DNA of 64,000 nt from contig OZ024870.1 in the NCBI GenBank assembly GCA_964017185.1, positions 23,583,621 through 23,647,620 on the forward strand, read 5' to 3'. The first letter of the stretch is position 1. Each line of letters opens with the position of its first letter. A model generated the notes under the pieces. It had not been told where the DNA came from. It saw only the letters and a list, made by a program, of their open reading frames with translations, and made no database searches. This document shows, piece by piece, positions 12,151 to 23,702 of the stretch. The translations under genes were made by a program, and so were the position numbers. This stretch comes from Rugalucina vietnamica. Its lineage: Eukaryota; Mollusca; Bivalvia; Lucinida; Lucinidae.

Positions 12151-12739
12151 CCTGATAACCTGTGCAATAAAACAGCCTCCCTTTGCAATCAATATTGATT
12201 TTTCCTGTTTTGGCCCCTACCTGTATTCTAAGTCATTGTCAGGGCACAAGGTTTTCTAATGCCCTGTCCCTTATCTAATGACTCTCAATAGACATGGAAA
12301 CGGGTCGTTGGCCGTTGTCAATATGCTCGCAAGTCGATTTGTTGTGGTTTGGTTTATACCGAAGCGTATGACTTCATAATCTAGGGGAAGATCAGTACCA
12401 AGCATACTAATGGCTCTTTTATTGATGACGTTGTTGAGACGTGACGTTTCAGCAATATTCAAAAGTTTAAATGTATGGTGATTTTCTGAACACTGATGCC
12501 ATGCTTAGTTGTTGCAAAATTTGAAATTTGTCGTTATCGTGTCAATAAAATCACGAAAACCTGTTCTGGTATAAGTGCCTTTAGCATTCCTAGTTATGAT
12601 GAACAATTTCGACGTACATGTACCTGTGTTGACCTACTATAAAGTGGGATTTTAACGGAACTTGACCCGGAAAATACGTAATTTTTCTACGTTTTTAAAA
12701 AATAAAAAAATACGGTGTACCGTTTCTTTTGTCAGTCAG

Positions 12740-12890
12740 TATATATGTATTTGTATGGCATGCTAATCTTTGATTGCTAATCTTTGATTTTCATGTAGTT
12801 GTATGGCATGCTAATCTTTTATTCCATTTGTATTTGAATGGCATGCTAATCTTTAATTTTATTTGTATTTGTATGGCATGCTGGTCTAAC
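12740..12890 (+). repeat. ~48-bp minisatellite, array 2
   Basis: Same unit as 11690-11850 (GTATGGCATGCTAATCTTTG). The two arrays are separated by about 890 bp that includes repeat Q. Confidence 0.75.
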
Positions 12891-12941
12891 TTGCCTCAGA
12901 TTTTCATGTACGAGAGGGTTTCTACCCAATGATACACCATC

Positions 12942-13220
12942 ATGAAAACATGTCCGTGAAATGTATACCCCCTTAAACCCCACTTTTATATAGTGAAACA
13001 GGGGTTTACAGGGGTATGCCTATTTTTCTAATGTTTGATCCAAAACATAGATTGTGGGTACTCGTTAGAACCGCCTCGGCGAGGCGGTTATAACGTGTAC
13101 CCAAAATCAATGTTTTGAACAAACTTATAAAAAATATCAGACAATTTTTTCCACAGAAAATTTTCATTCTTTACTGCTGAAAAAAAAATCTCTGTATTTT
13201 GCAAAGGCAAGTTTTCGTAA
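12942..13220 (-). mobile_element. MITE family A, full-length copy
   Basis: Runs from CATGAAAACATGTCCGTG to CAAGTTTTCGTAAT, the two family ends. The centre is a perfect palindrome, GAACCGCCTCGGCGAGGCGG with its partner strand, flanked by GTGGGTACTCGTTA on one side. Minus orientation relative to the copies in gene P. Confidence 0.9.
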
Positions 13221-13414
13221 TGATTTTTGTAAAGTATACACTGGTCTTGATTTATCGCGGCACACTTCGTGCTGTTAGGATACCCAAATTGTGTGTAGAA
13301 GTTCCTTATACTGATGGAGGCGGGATCCCGACATGACCTTAGCCATTGAGTTTAAACTCCTATTTATTTTACTTCAATTAAACAGAGAGCTCATTGAACT
13401 TATATACGCGTTCT

Positions 13415-13585
13415 TGATGGCGCGGATGTTGGCGTTGGTGGCGGAAACAGGAGGACGCGGGGAAAACCACTGAACCTGTACGGGCGACCACTACCCTGCC
13501 ACATGCCTTGACCCGGATTCGAACCCGGATCGCAGAGGTGGCAAGCGAATGCGTTATCCACTACGTTACCCAGGCCTTCAGTTGA
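13415..13585 (-). repeat. tRNA-derived SINE, minus strand
   Basis: On the minus strand a tRNA-like head of about 72 nt starts GGCCTGGGTAACGTAGTGG and has a good T-arm (CCGGGTTCGAATCCGG), followed by a body with GTGGTTTTCCCCGCGTCCTC. The anticodon arm is poorly formed, so a functional tRNA is unlikely. Confidence 0.65.
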
Positions 13586-13674
13586 CTTGGCCGTGAAGCA
13601 ACAGAACAAAAACAAGCAAATGTATTTGACTTATTGTGTTATCATAAACATACATGTAATGCCTTTATATATAT

Positions 13675-13870
13675 GAGCCGCGTCATGAGAAAACCCACAT
13701 TTTGCATATGCGAAGCTGATCAGCGCCTTTGTTTTCGCTACACGGATAGTACAATTCCTTCTTCTATCCAAACTTTCAAGCTTCTAGCATGCTTCTGAGA
13801 CTGCACAGGTTGGTTTGCGTCAGACCTGTTTGAACACCACATTCACGTTGGTTTTCTTATGTAGCATATG
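13675..13870 (+). mobile_element. MITE family B, copy with internal deletion
   Basis: Starts GAGCCGCGTCATGAGAAAAC and keeps only one arm of the central hairpin (GCGAAGCTGATCAGCGCC). The 3' terminal repeat is degenerate. Confidence 0.85.
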
Positions 13871-13927
13871 ATCACAACGTTTGTGGTTGCGCTAACATAA
13901 CAAACGCTTATGATTTTAAGCATAATT

Positions 13928-13933
13928 TTTATT
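13928..13933 (-). terminator. possible poly(A) signal of gene M
   Basis: TTTATT on the plus strand is AATAAA on the minus strand, about 480 nt after the gene M stop codon. The region between is MITE B sequence, so the real cleavage site may be elsewhere. Confidence 0.3.
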
Positions 13934-14127
13934 TTGATACAAGCACATGAAAGAAAACTCCAAATAGAAAATTTATGTGAATTGGGAACATAATGCATAC
14001 AAGATTTTTTTTTGTATTAAAGAGTTCTTCGAAACGCCTTTGCACATAAACAGTGGATGTTTATCGTCGGTATAAAGCACAAGTACTGTAAAGTGAGATT
14101 TCGAAAGAGTATTGACTTCTTTAACAT

Positions 14128-14361
14128 GAGCCGCCGCATGGGAAAACTAACAATTTGCATAGGCGAAAACAAAGGCGCAGATCAGCTTCGCAGTAACTGC
14201 GAAGCTGATCAGCGCCTTTGTTTTCGCTACACGGATAGTACAATTCCTCTACTTTCTAAATCCAAAATTTCTAGCATCTAAACATTTTCTGTGACTGTAG
14301 AGCCCGGTTTGTGTCTGACCTGGTCGGAACCAAAATTCTTGGTTTTCTCACGCATAGGCTC
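14128..14361 (+). mobile_element. MITE family B, full-length copy with ACAT duplication
   Basis: GAGCCGCCGCATGG...AGGCTC flanked by ACAT at 14124-14127 and 14362-14365. The internal hairpin has 28-base arms (GCGAAAACAAAGGCGCAGAT onward) with an A-T pair next to the loop (GCAGTAACTGC). It lies just downstream of the gene M stop and probably forms part of its 3' UTR. Confidence 0.9.
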
Positions 14362-14414
14362 ACATGATCTGGATATTGTTTAATTATTCGGATTTTCAAA
14401 ACACCTTGAACAGG

Positions 14415-14581
14415 CTAATCACACTCTTCTTCACACATTCCTTGCGCAGGACTCCAGACCTGTACCCCGGGACAGTTGAAGGGCTGAGGCTCGGTTGCAC
14501 CAGCACAAGCATAGAAAATATTGCTGCATACTATACAAGGGTCGTTGAAGATAGTTCCAGGCGGGTCATTAACACAACTGA
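14415..14581 (-). CDS. gene M last exon: CBM14/peritrophin-A-like domain and stop
   Basis: Opens after a TTTTTACAG acceptor and ends at a TAG (14415-14417). It encodes LSCVNDPPGTIFNDPCIVCS, then NIFYACAGATEPQPFNCPG, then a Trp and three more cysteines up to ECD-stop. Cysteine spacing (C-S-x-x-F/Y-x-x-C-A-G, then C-P-x5-W-S/x-x4-C) fits the peritrophin-A chitin-binding module. The last exon of gene P (62800-62975) starts with the same LSC in the same phase and shares TIF-DPC-VCS-FACAG. Chitin binding is inferred from the fold pattern. Confidence 0.85.
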
Positions 14582-14882
14582 CTGTAAAAAACAGAAAAGC
14601 ACCAGTGTCTAGTTGTTCAAAATTAAAGAAATCGATGATTAACGATTCGTTAAAATTGCAAACATGAACATTACAAATACATGTACACTGTTATTTTTCT
14701 TGGATAAAACGTGAGAATCTTTTGCACTGCATTTTATCAACAAAATATAACAGTGTATTTGCTTATGTAGTCGGCATTTAATTAACGGGTTGAGGTCTTA
14801 ACGATTCCGTTGAGCTAACGAAGTTTTAAACAACTGACCCCAGGTTATTACGAAAAACACGACCTTGTTATGTATAAATTTG

Positions 14883-14927
<45 letters not shown>

Positions 14928-14972
14928 ATAAAACTCGGAAGTTTAGAAAAAAAAAAAAAAAAAAAAAAAAAA
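14883..14972 (+). repeat. two long A-tracts
   Basis: A(42)-type and A(26)-type runs separated by CCATAAAACTCGGAAG, inside the last intron of gene M. They may be tails of degraded retroposons; no body is recognised. Confidence 0.8.
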
Positions 14973-15133
14973 ATTCAGTTGAAATGTTGATTTTTTTGAT
15001 TATTTTTTTTTTGTCTACAACAATGAGTGTGCTATATAATAAACAAAAAGAAGAGAAAACATACTTTTTACAGCTGTCAAAATCTCTGTGTATTTCATGG
15101 GTGTCAAAAAAGAAAGAAGAAGAAAATACTTAC

Positions 15134-15328
15134 GGGGACAGACTTGTTCATTGCAAGGGAATCCCGTCTCATTCTCGGTGTCATCCCCGGGACAGGTTGC
15201 GCCATTGCCTGCCTGTGCTGGGTTTGAGCAGGTTCGGGTCCTTTGGCGGTCAACTGTTCCCCCACAGCAGGTGGCTGTACATGTCGAGGTTTCCAGCCAC
15301 GCACTCCAGGCCGCCCAGTTGCCGTCAC
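15134..15328 (-). CDS. gene M exon: second TSP1 domain
   Basis: The 195-nt exon, phase 1 at both ends, has acceptor CACAAG and donor CCCC|GTAAGT. It reads DGNWAAWSAWLETSTCTATC, CGGTVDRQRTRTCSNPAQAG, and continues to NEQVCP. WxxWSxW, CTxTCCGG and the RxRTC strand are the tryptophan, cysteine and arginine layers of a TSP1 repeat. Gene P's second TSP1 exon (61659-61838) has the same phase and also an unusual CCGG at the second cysteine, so the two are direct counterparts. Confidence 0.9.
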
Positions 15329-15574
15329 CTTGTGAAAAAAAATGTTCAAAAAGACCACAATTAATCAAGGCATGCAAACTGTATGGCTAGGTACAGGTAA
15401 ATATCTGCTCACTCGGCTTACGATATGTTCTCCCTCCCTAATTAATTTTGCCAAATTATTATATATATTTCTTAGGAAAATAAAATGTACAGCTCATCAA
15501 GTACATCACGCGTCAGACGCGACCACACCCTACGGACCAGAAAGTCCATCACTCATATACATGTACGTAAGCAT

Positions 15575-15860
15575 GGCTTTCTGTATGGGGCATAGACAAA
15601 CAGTATAACGCCAGATGAGACGCCGCAGAACGCGGGTCCGTCTGAGGCTATTCTGTTTGCTGAAAGAAATTTCATCGAAATTCTAAATAGAAAAATACGA
15701 CACCGCAGAACGCAGGGTTCCGTCTGAGGCTATTCTGTTTGCTGAAAGAAATTTCATCGAAATCCTAAATAGAAAAAAAAACAAACTCGCTACTGGTGCC
15801 CCAAAAATTAAAGTGGGCGTACCCAAGTAACAATGATGGACAAATCAATTCGTCATTTAT
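15575..15860 (+). repeat. interspersed repeat O, copy with internal duplication
   Basis: GGGGCATAGACAAACAGTAT, then two tandem copies of GACNCCGCAGAACGC...TTCTGTTTGCTGAAAG (near 15619 and 15698), then ATTCGTCATTTATGGGTTAG. The same blocks occur at 27695, 32895, 37205 and 57355. Confidence 0.7.
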
Positions 15861-15982
15861 GGGTTAGAAGCAAAGTTATAGCTCTTCTTTCACAGTATAG
15901 CCTCACTCAGTAACTTTACCAATCCAATAAATCTACCGCTGATCCTGTCAAATTATTGACGCTTCAGCAATAAAAAACTTAC

Positions 15983-16099
15983 GATCGGTGCAGGTTGGTC
16001 CTTCAAATCCGGTACCAGTACAGTCACACGAGAAGGTTCCCGGTGTGTTCAAACATGTGCCACCATTACAGGGAGTACCAGTAGAACATTCGTTAATGT
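15983..16099 (-). CDS. gene M exon: cbEGF domain 8 (last)
   Basis: 117 nt, phase 1-1, acceptor CTTTCAG, donor GATC|GTAAG. It reads DINECSTGTPCNGGTCLNTP then [19 protein letters not shown]. The D-I-N-E-C start and the D/N...F/Y pattern are those of calcium-binding EGF; six cysteines are present. It differs from the near-identical group at 16833-27112 by CLNTPGTFS and is closer to the 36085 exon in NGGTC. Confidence 0.9.
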
Positions 16100-16218
16100 C
16101 TGAAAGTATAGTAAACACACTTTGACCGTACCGGTTTTCCTCACTTGATAATGTAAAATTTGTAAACACTTGAAAAGGGGTACCTATTTGCTGTCAACAA
16201 TAGGGGATTGCATTCACG

Positions 16219-16494
16219 TTACGAAAACTTGTCCATGCAATATAAAGAGATTTTTTCAAAAGCAAAAATTGATTGATAATTTCATTGGAAAAAAAAAATG
16301 ATTTTTTTTATATTTTCGCTCAAAACATTCATTATGTGTACACGTTAGAACCGCCTCGCCGAGGCGATTTTAACGCGTACCCACAATGTATGTTTTGGAT
16401 CAGAAATAAGAAAAGGTATTCCCCTGCAAACCCCAGTTTTTATATATAAAGGGGTTTAAAGGGGTATACATTTCATTGACATGTTTTCTTGATG
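16219..16494 (+). mobile_element. MITE family A, full-length copy
   Basis: From TTACGAAAACTTGTCCATGC to ACATGTTTTCTTGATG with the GAACCGCCTCGCCGAGGCG centre. It sits 120 bp upstream (in gene M sense) of the 15983-16099 exon. Confidence 0.9.
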
Positions 16495-16832
16495 AAATGG
16501 GAAATTAGCCCTTTGCTCGCACAAGAAATGCGAACTTGGAGACATATGAAGGACACATGCACTTTACCTAATTGGCTTTTTTGAGCCGCAAATTTCACAT
16601 TTCGCAAATTCCACATTGTGAATTATTGGTACCAAATGTTCACAAACAATGAAGAATTGGTACCAAAGTGTCACAAATTTCATTTCAATATTCCACACAC
16701 CTGAGAGAAATGCGCATGTAGTCCCAAAGTAGGTGAACAAATTGAAATGTCATATAATATAGTATTATCAAAAACATTTGTTTTCCTTTTTTGCAAAATG
16801 TGGGTTTCTTATGAGGTGTCTCAAATATTTAC

Positions 16833-16949
16833 CATTCGCACAGGTTGGCCCCTCGAACCCGGTACCAGTACAATCACAGGTGAAAGTTCCCGGTGTGTTG
16901 CTACAGGATCCACTGTTACACGGGGTACCAGCAGCACACTCGTTTATAT
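16833..16949 (-). CDS. gene M exon: cbEGF domain 7
   Basis: 117 nt, phase 1-1; acceptor ACACAG, donor AATG|GTAAAT, a little weaker than its neighbours. It reads DINECAAGTPCNSGSCSNTP then [19 protein letters not shown]. Differs from the 23867 exon by A/T at position 7 and AN/SS at the end. Confidence 0.9.
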
Positions 16950-17266
16950 CTGTGTAAAAACAAAATGTAGACTATTAAAACAAGGATAGCTTTTAAAAAA
17001 GCTAGTGTCGATATTTAGAGCTAGACCACCATCGTTTAGTCCTGGATTGCGTAAGAATGGTTATTCGGCTTAACTAACATGTAGATCAACTGTCTAACCT
17101 ACATCGCCTTACACTTTTATACCTCATTCACTCCATTTAGGTGGATGGGTGTAATGGGACACCAACGGAAATGTTCTGTAGAACATCCTGCTTAATCAAA
17201 ATACAGAAACCGAAATTTTGTGCCCAGGAGACGATACGACTTGCAAAACGACAGCGTACACTCATA

Positions 17267-18918
17267 CACTGAAAAAAAGTTATAAGAGGCCACCTCATAT
17301 TTTTTCTTCTAGTTCAGAAAGTAAATTACGATCAATTAAAATTCATAAACAAATTAATAAACCAATGTCTAACAGTGGCTCCGAGAGTGTCTGCATTCCA
17401 AAATGCGTGATATGTCTCACGCAGTCGAAGCATGAGTAAAGGTACCCTCTTTTCGAAAATCACACTTTATTATCATCAAATTAAATGTCATATTATGACG
17501 TTGTGTTTTACATTTTAATTTATTTGAAAGTGCTACTGACTACCATGATGCAAGATAAAATTAAGTCAGATGTGTTGCTGCAATAAGAATCTTCGTTTAG
17601 TTTAAACATATTTATTCAAATAAATCACATACATATATAAATCATACATTTACATGCAATACAAATTAGGATTAGAATGGAAGCTTAAAGCTTATTTAAT
17701 TCTTCTCCTGACACATATGAGGAAATAACAGACATGATGGCGAGCGGTTTAACGTATGTTGTGTTTTCCAACAAAGTGTATGTGTATATAATGAAATATG
17801 TAAACAAATATTTTATAGTTCTAAGAATTTAACTGAGCATAAATGTGTAGACGTTTAGGATTAGTCTAATAATTCAGTGTTAAATCATGTTAAATATGTC
17901 CGTAAACAGCTTATGAATAAATTATAACAAACTAAATCAAAGTGCCTACGTATGCCTAGGTATGTATAGAGAATACTAGTAAGTAACAGAATAAAGTCAA
18001 GACAAAATAAAGATGGATAGTAAAATGAATTGCCATGAGTGGGTCCTTTGGGATGATTTGGGTTTTACATACTGGTAATTGCATTGCAGCATTAAAATCG
18101 TTTACTTTCTTTGATATAATTGTGAACAGCTTCAAAAATCGCAGTATTTGCATTGTAAGGTAGTATGTTACTTCCATATAGTATGACATGTAAAGAAACC
18201 TGAGTGTAAATCTTCGTTTCTGGTTTGTACATGCAAGAACACAGCAACATGAATAACATGAATTCAGCTTTTTGTATGCAAACTTTGTTCATCTCTGGTT
18301 GCATTATTATTAGCAGTATGGAATTGAAATTTTCAGCGAGTATTAAGGTATAATACTAGACTTAGATAAACTTTGAAAATTTAAAAAATCGTCCATAAAT
18401 TTCGTTATTTTGTTCGTTAAAAATTGGCATTGAAACCGGAAGTGTGCGTCAGCCGTGACCTGTTTGTCCTCGAAAATAGTCTAAAATAGCTCACTCGGGT
18501 TATATCTCTCATTTCCAGGCTTCATCAAGTGAATTTAATAGCGATTAACATGTTTAAGAGGCACATTGATGAATTTTTCAAAAAATCTCAAAATTAGCGA
18601 TTTTTAAAAATGCGCAGAAAGTCTATCAGTAGAGATAATTCGAATGTTTGATGTTTTTCCAAGCCGGAAGGGCCCCTTTGATGACATCCACTCATAATTT
18701 CAATAAATGTTGTGCTTTATCAAAATTTTTATTCAAAAACATTGATTTTTACATTTTTACTCCAAAATCGCGTTTAGTGAAAGAAAATTATTTCTGAACA
18801 CTTTGGAAGTTTACTTACTTGAAAGACACGTCTTTAGACTAAAAATCGTGCAATTTTGAACATGGCTTAGTTACAAAAAATGAGTTTGAAAAGTGGCCTC
18901 TTATAACTTTTTTCAGTT
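17267..18918 (+). mobile_element. Tc1/mariner-style non-autonomous element C, copy 1 (interrupted)
   Basis: Terminal inverted repeats CACTGAAAAAAAGTTATAAG and CTTATAACTTTTTTCAGTT, flanked by TA on both sides (17265-17266 and 18919-18920). Without the nested retroelement (17599-18208) and its duplication it is about 1.03 kb, the same as the copy at 42527-43560, which lies in the opposite orientation. No transposase frame is seen. Confidence 0.85.
17599..18208 (-). mobile_element. 5'-truncated CR1/jockey-like retrotransposon nested in element C
   Basis: Flanked by an 11-bp duplication AATCTTCGTTT (17588-17598 and 18209-18219); copy 2 of element C has one copy of this site and no insert. The minus-strand frame inside ends VILYGSNILPYNANTAIFEA then a KESKRF-stop, which resembles the ORF end of the element at 29480 (VILYGNVNISIDDNKQVFLA, TRRFCQ-stop). 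The insert therefore holds the last codons and 3' UTR of a related element. Confidence 0.85.
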
Positions 18919-19544
18919 TAGTTGCTAAATCAAGTCCAACTACAGCAAAGAATACCGAACCAGTTTTAAGACCAAAGATATGACTGGTCGAAATAGATCT
19001 GGCCAATCACTGTCTGTCTTTCATCGGTAAAACGTCAAATGACATGTATTTAATATTTCGAGAACCATACATATTTTCTTATTTTGATTTTGTCAGTTTT
19101 CTACGCAGTTCCTTTGGAAAAATCCTACCGTATGAGGCTTGCAAAGGGTATTTTGGGATACGGGATATTGGCCTATTTTTTAAGGGATACTGGGATGTTT
19201 GTGTTTTTTATTTTGGGATATGCGATATTTGAATTTTCTTGGAGATATGATATTTTCGCAAAAACAAAAGAAGAAATAAATTAATAAATAAGTAATTAAA
19301 TACACTGCAGAATTGTTATTCTGTTCTATGGTTTCAAATTTTCCCAGGAAAACAAGCCACCCAGATCCCAAGTCAAGGCACAGAAGGCGCCCAAAATCTA
19401 TTGAAATCCTCTCCGCAACTCCGATGCTCGAAACTAGTCTCACTAGACTCTCAAGCCTTCAAGCAAATTAACTGCAGCCTATTAGTGTGAATGCCACAGC
19501 ATATTTATTAACAGTTTTCCATTTATATCAGAATATGCATTGTG

Positions 19545-20890
19545 ATATTGTCTAGACAATTTTTTCCGGATTCTACTAAAACTTAGTAATATTGTTCGCG
19601 ATATCTTGGTCACATGACCAAGATGGCAGCCACGCCAATATATGGTAAAAGCCATTCAAAAATCTTCTTCTCCAGAACCATGGGCCGATTTCAACGAAAC
19701 TTGGTATGTAGCATCGGGGACTCCTTCCCAACATAGTTAAAACTGTGATAAAAGGATGATCAAGGGATGACCTTGACCTATTTTACGGGAAGTCAATTTT
19801 GGAAACATAGGCTTTTACATGAGAAAAGGCGAAAACAATGGATATTTTCGAAACTATTGAAGCCTGAGACTTGAAAGTTGCTAGGTGCAGACAACTAATA
19901 GAGTCAAGGAAGGTATGTAATTAATTAAGGTCAAAGTCATGACCCAAGGTCAATGAAATATCGAAATTAAGTAACAATGTCAAAGATCTTCTTCTCTGAA
20001 ACCGCTTGGCCAATTAAAGCCAAATTTTATGCGGATCCCCCTTGGGTTGTGTCATTGAAATTTTGTTCGCGATATTTTGGTCCATGACCAAGATGACCGC
20101 CATGCCCATATATGGTAAAACCTTTCAAAATCGTGTTCTGCAGAACCGGTGGGCCGATTTTCATGAAATTTGGTTTGAAGTATCGGGGACTCCAGCCTAT
20201 CACAGTTTGATCAAATGATGACCATGGGATGACCTTGGCCTATTTTACGGCAAGGTCAATTTTGGAAACATAGGCTTAGGCGAAAACAATGGATATTTTG
20301 GAAACTATTGCAGCCTGCGACTTGAAAGTTTCTAGAGATGCAGACAACTAGAGTCAATAAATGTATGTAATTAATTAAGATCAAGGCCATTTCTCAACCT
20401 TAACACAAGGTCATTGAAATATCAAAATTAAGCCGCATTTTCAAAGATTGTTTTCTCTGAAATCGCATGACCGATCAAGTTGAAAATTTATGTGGAGCCT
20501 CCATGGGTAGTGACATTGGGTCACATGTTCAAGATGGCCACCATGCCCATATATTGTAAAAAAACCCTTCAAAAATTTTCTTCTCCAGAACCAGTGGGCC
20601 GATTTCCACGAAACTTAGTTTGTGGCACCAGGGACTCCAGCCCATCATAATTTGCTCAAATGATGACCCTGGTATCACCTTGATCGATTTTACAGCAAAG
20701 TTAATTTCGGAAACATAGGCTTTTACATGAAAAAAGTGAAAACAATGGATTTTTTGCAAACTGAGACCTGAATCTTGACAACTTAAGAAGTCAATAGAGG
20801 TGTGTGAGTATTCAAGGTCAAGGTCATTTCATGATGACTAAATGCTCCAAGATCAGGCTTCAGGTGAGCGTTCTCAAGACCAATGGTCCT
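19545..20890 (+). repeat. three ~460-bp tandem units
   Basis: Each unit carries a GACCAAGATGGC-type motif, CCATATATGGTAAAA, TTCTCCAGAACC, GGGCCGATTT, a GGGGACTCC-type block and TTTTACGGNAAGTCAATTTTGG. Units begin near 19595, 20075 and 20520. The array ends in CAGGTGAGCGTTCTCAAGAC, the terminal sequence of repeat R (see 24016). Probably an internally repeated, inverted copy of R. Confidence 0.7.
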
Positions 20891-21002
20891 CTGGTTCCTG
20901 CTAGGGCTGTTGTGTCATTAGTTCAATGTTTGATTTTACATACATACAGACAGGACAGAGTAAAAAAAAGACAGACAGATCTTGACACAAGTCATAACTC
21001 AC

Positions 21003-21119
21003 CATTTTGACACGTGTCTCCCTCAAACCCGGTACCAGAACAATCACAGGTGAAGGTTCCCGGTGTGTTAGAACATGACCCAGTATTACACGGGGTACCA
21101 GTAGCACACTCATTTATAT
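21003..21119 (-). CDS. gene M exon: cbEGF domain 6
   Basis: 117 nt, phase 1-1; donor AATG|GTGAGT, acceptor TTTCAG. It reads DINECATGTPCNTGSCSNTP then [19 protein letters not shown]. The GDTCQN end and both flanking introns (an ACAGACAG-rich donor side; TCCATTTCAG acceptor side) match the 26996 exon, so these two are a recent duplication pair. Confidence 0.9.
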
Positions 21120-21178
21120 CTGAAATGGATTTGTTGGGGAATCACGATTACTTGCACATATGTAATGAACCCTTGAAT

Positions 21179-21411
21179 GAGCCTTTGCATGAGAAACCAG
21201 CACTTTGGGTTCCGACCAGGCCCGACACAAACCGGGCTGTACAGTCACAGAAGATGGTTAGAGGCTGGAAATTTTGTATGTAGAAAGTAGAGGAATTGTA
21301 CTATCCGTGTAGCGAAAACAAAGGTGCTGATCAGCTTCGCAGTAACTGCGAAGCTGATCTGCGCCTTTGTTTTTGCCTATGCAGGCTGTTGGTTTTCCCA
21401 TGCGGCGGCTC
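21179..21411 (-). mobile_element. MITE family B, full-length copy
   Basis: GAGCCTTTGCATGAG to CATGCGGCGGCTC, hairpin loop GCAGTAACTGC, flanks GAAT and AAAT. In the intron between cbEGF exons 5 and 6 of gene M; its hairpin orientation is opposite to the 14128 copy. Confidence 0.9.
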
Positions 21412-21973
21412 AAATGTTTAAGTAACGTAGGTAAAATGAAAAATGAACCGTGGATCAGCATCGGATTCCAACATCATTCAATATAGCGGAACATATATAG
21501 AAACAGCCTGATTACTGGTTAAACCTCTCAAGTCTGAGCCTGCCTAGGAAATGTGGTTTAGTCAAATCATCCATACATATACTTGGATTTTTTTCAATGT
21601 GCAGGGCCGGACTTAGCTAAGCCCAGCCTTGGATGATTTCATTGTTGAGATAGGGTCCCAGAGCTGACAATGTATAATTGAGGTAAAGATGACTATGCTT
21701 GTTGTCTTTGTGCTATACCTGTGTTTCACCTGAATGATTTCAAAATAGGTGAAGTGTATGGTAGACACACAAAAACATAAATATTTTGTTTCTAAAATAT
21801 AACCATACTGCTACACTCAAATATTTCTATCAAGTTAGCCACTGCCTCTATTTTTGTAAACAACGCTTTGCTTTACTGATGGTACATGACCGCAGTAGAA
21901 GGTCAATAAAGTACCATTCGAAAAAATAAAGCGATTCGGAGAACCAGCTGATTTGACTTATTTTTTCCTACAA

Positions 21974-22869
21974 GGTAGCTCGGTCAAATTAGCAGCAAAT
22001 TTGCTGAATCAGAAACGGTCAAGTTAGCAGCAATTTTACTGCAGCAAAATCGGTCATGTTACATGTAGCAGTAATTTTGCTACAGCAAAAGCAGTCAAGT
22101 TAACGGCAATTTTGCTTGCAGCGTTAGAATTAAATTTGCAGCAGCAAAATACAGTCAAGTTAGCGGAAATTTTGCTGCAGCGAAATTTGTCAAGTAAGCA
22201 GCTATTTTGCTACAGCGAAAAACAGTCAAGTAAGGAGCAATTTCGCTTGCAGCGAACAATTTTGTCGCAGAATGTTTTGGCTTTAATCTATGTGATATAT
22301 AACGCATAAGAAAATGACATTTTTGCCACAATCACATCTTTTCGACGTCACCTACGAAAAAAGTTCCATGTAAGTGGAAATGTTTGTCACCATTTTTTTT
22401 TATTATTTTATTATTATTATATTTTCTTTTTCGTCTGGCTGTGATCGCTATGTAGAAAATGATGATAAATGCTGCAACATAAGTTTTCTAAACCTCATAT
22501 TACCAACTTTATGGAAAATGTTGCTGATGTTTTACAGTTTCGTCTGGCTGTGAGTGCTATAGGAAATGAATACTTATGCTGCAAACAAGACTTTTCTATC
22601 CCACCCATAACATAGCTTAAGGCCAACAGTAAAAGTGTCCATAGACTGGGTAATAGGTGGGATAAAAAACGTCTGTTTGTGACGACATTCATCATCTTAT
22701 AGCACTCATAGACAGACTTAAACGAAAACGAGAGACCGAATTGTGCCGTAGCTCACCTTAGTGATTTGCTCATCAGTGTAAGCTTCAAGATAGATGATGA
22801 TACTCTGGAACCTTGTCTGTATGAACAATAGACAATTGGTGGCAAAAAGTTTCGCTGCAGCTAACGACC

Positions 22870-22909
<40 letters not shown>

Positions 22910-23001
22910 TTGTTGTTTTTTTTTTTGTTGTTTTTTTTCCTGCTACTGATGCTGCTGCTGCAACAGATTCGCTGCTAACTTTACTGAGCTGTCAGTAGCT
23001 A
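21974..23001. repeat. element K with tandem TTAGCAGCAATTTTGCTGCAG units
   Basis: 21974-22270 has about five ~58-bp units of GTCAAGTTAGCAGCAATTTT and GCTGCAGCAAAA type. The right side (22950-23001) ends in GCTGCTAACTTTACTGAGCT, the reverse complement of the left start AGCTCGGTCAAATTAGCAGC. A T-tract fills 22870-22930, and 22435-22560 has a duplicated TTTCGTCTGGCTGTGA. Probably one inverted-repeat element. Confidence 0.6.
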
Positions 23002-23628
23002 GCACTTTACGTACTGTAGTTATTGTACTTTTTCCTGCCACCTTCATTTAAGTAAATTAGTACTTTAAAGTAAGCCTGCATCATTTGATATTTAATTGTA
23101 TCAGAATTAAAGTTTTAAACTTGAAACGAAAAACAGAGAGTCATACAACAAGAATGTTTACCAGGCATTTACTACGGGAATTTTCAATATGGTCATACAT
23201 AAATACAGTCATGTAGTACAGAATATTGTTTTCTATGACAGTATTGTGTTTACCCATCATTTTCAGTGCATGAGGTTTAATTTCGACACTGATTGGTTCA
23301 ACAATAACAAGTGGGTCAAAGTAAAAGTCCAAGTGAGAACTACCTATTTTTAAATGTAATGGTCAACTTTGTCATTGTCAATCAAAAGACAGGCTCCGCC
23401 CTGCACATTGAAAAAAATCAGACTATATATGCCTTATTGGCTTAGTTGGGTGGTTATATTTATACAGCACATTTTGAGTGTCATGACATCAATGGAAAAA
23501 TGGAAGCAACGTCCCGACATGACCACTGCTGTTGACTGGAATGTAAACCATCAATTCAAACAAACAAACAAAACAACCGTTGTACGACATTTTAAACATC
23601 TGTTGATGTTTCGAATAACATAAATATA

Positions 23629-23702
23629 TGGGCCGCGCCATGAGGAAAACAACATTTTGCCTTTGCGAAAATAAAGCCGCAGATCAGCTGTGCAGTGACT
23701 GT
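23629..23702 (+). mobile_element. MITE family B, 5' fragment
   Basis: GGGCCGCGCCATGAGGAAAA through GCAGATCAGCTGTGCAGTGA; it breaks off in the hairpin loop. Confidence 0.7.

Noticed and set aside
13505..13580. Possible tRNA gene on the minus strand
   Set aside because: The T-arm is good but the anticodon arm does not form, and a SINE body follows, so it was called a SINE.
15027..15390. Plus-strand open frames over the TSP1 exon
   Set aside because: Shadows of the minus-strand TSP1 exon, which has the cysteines, tryptophans and splice sites.
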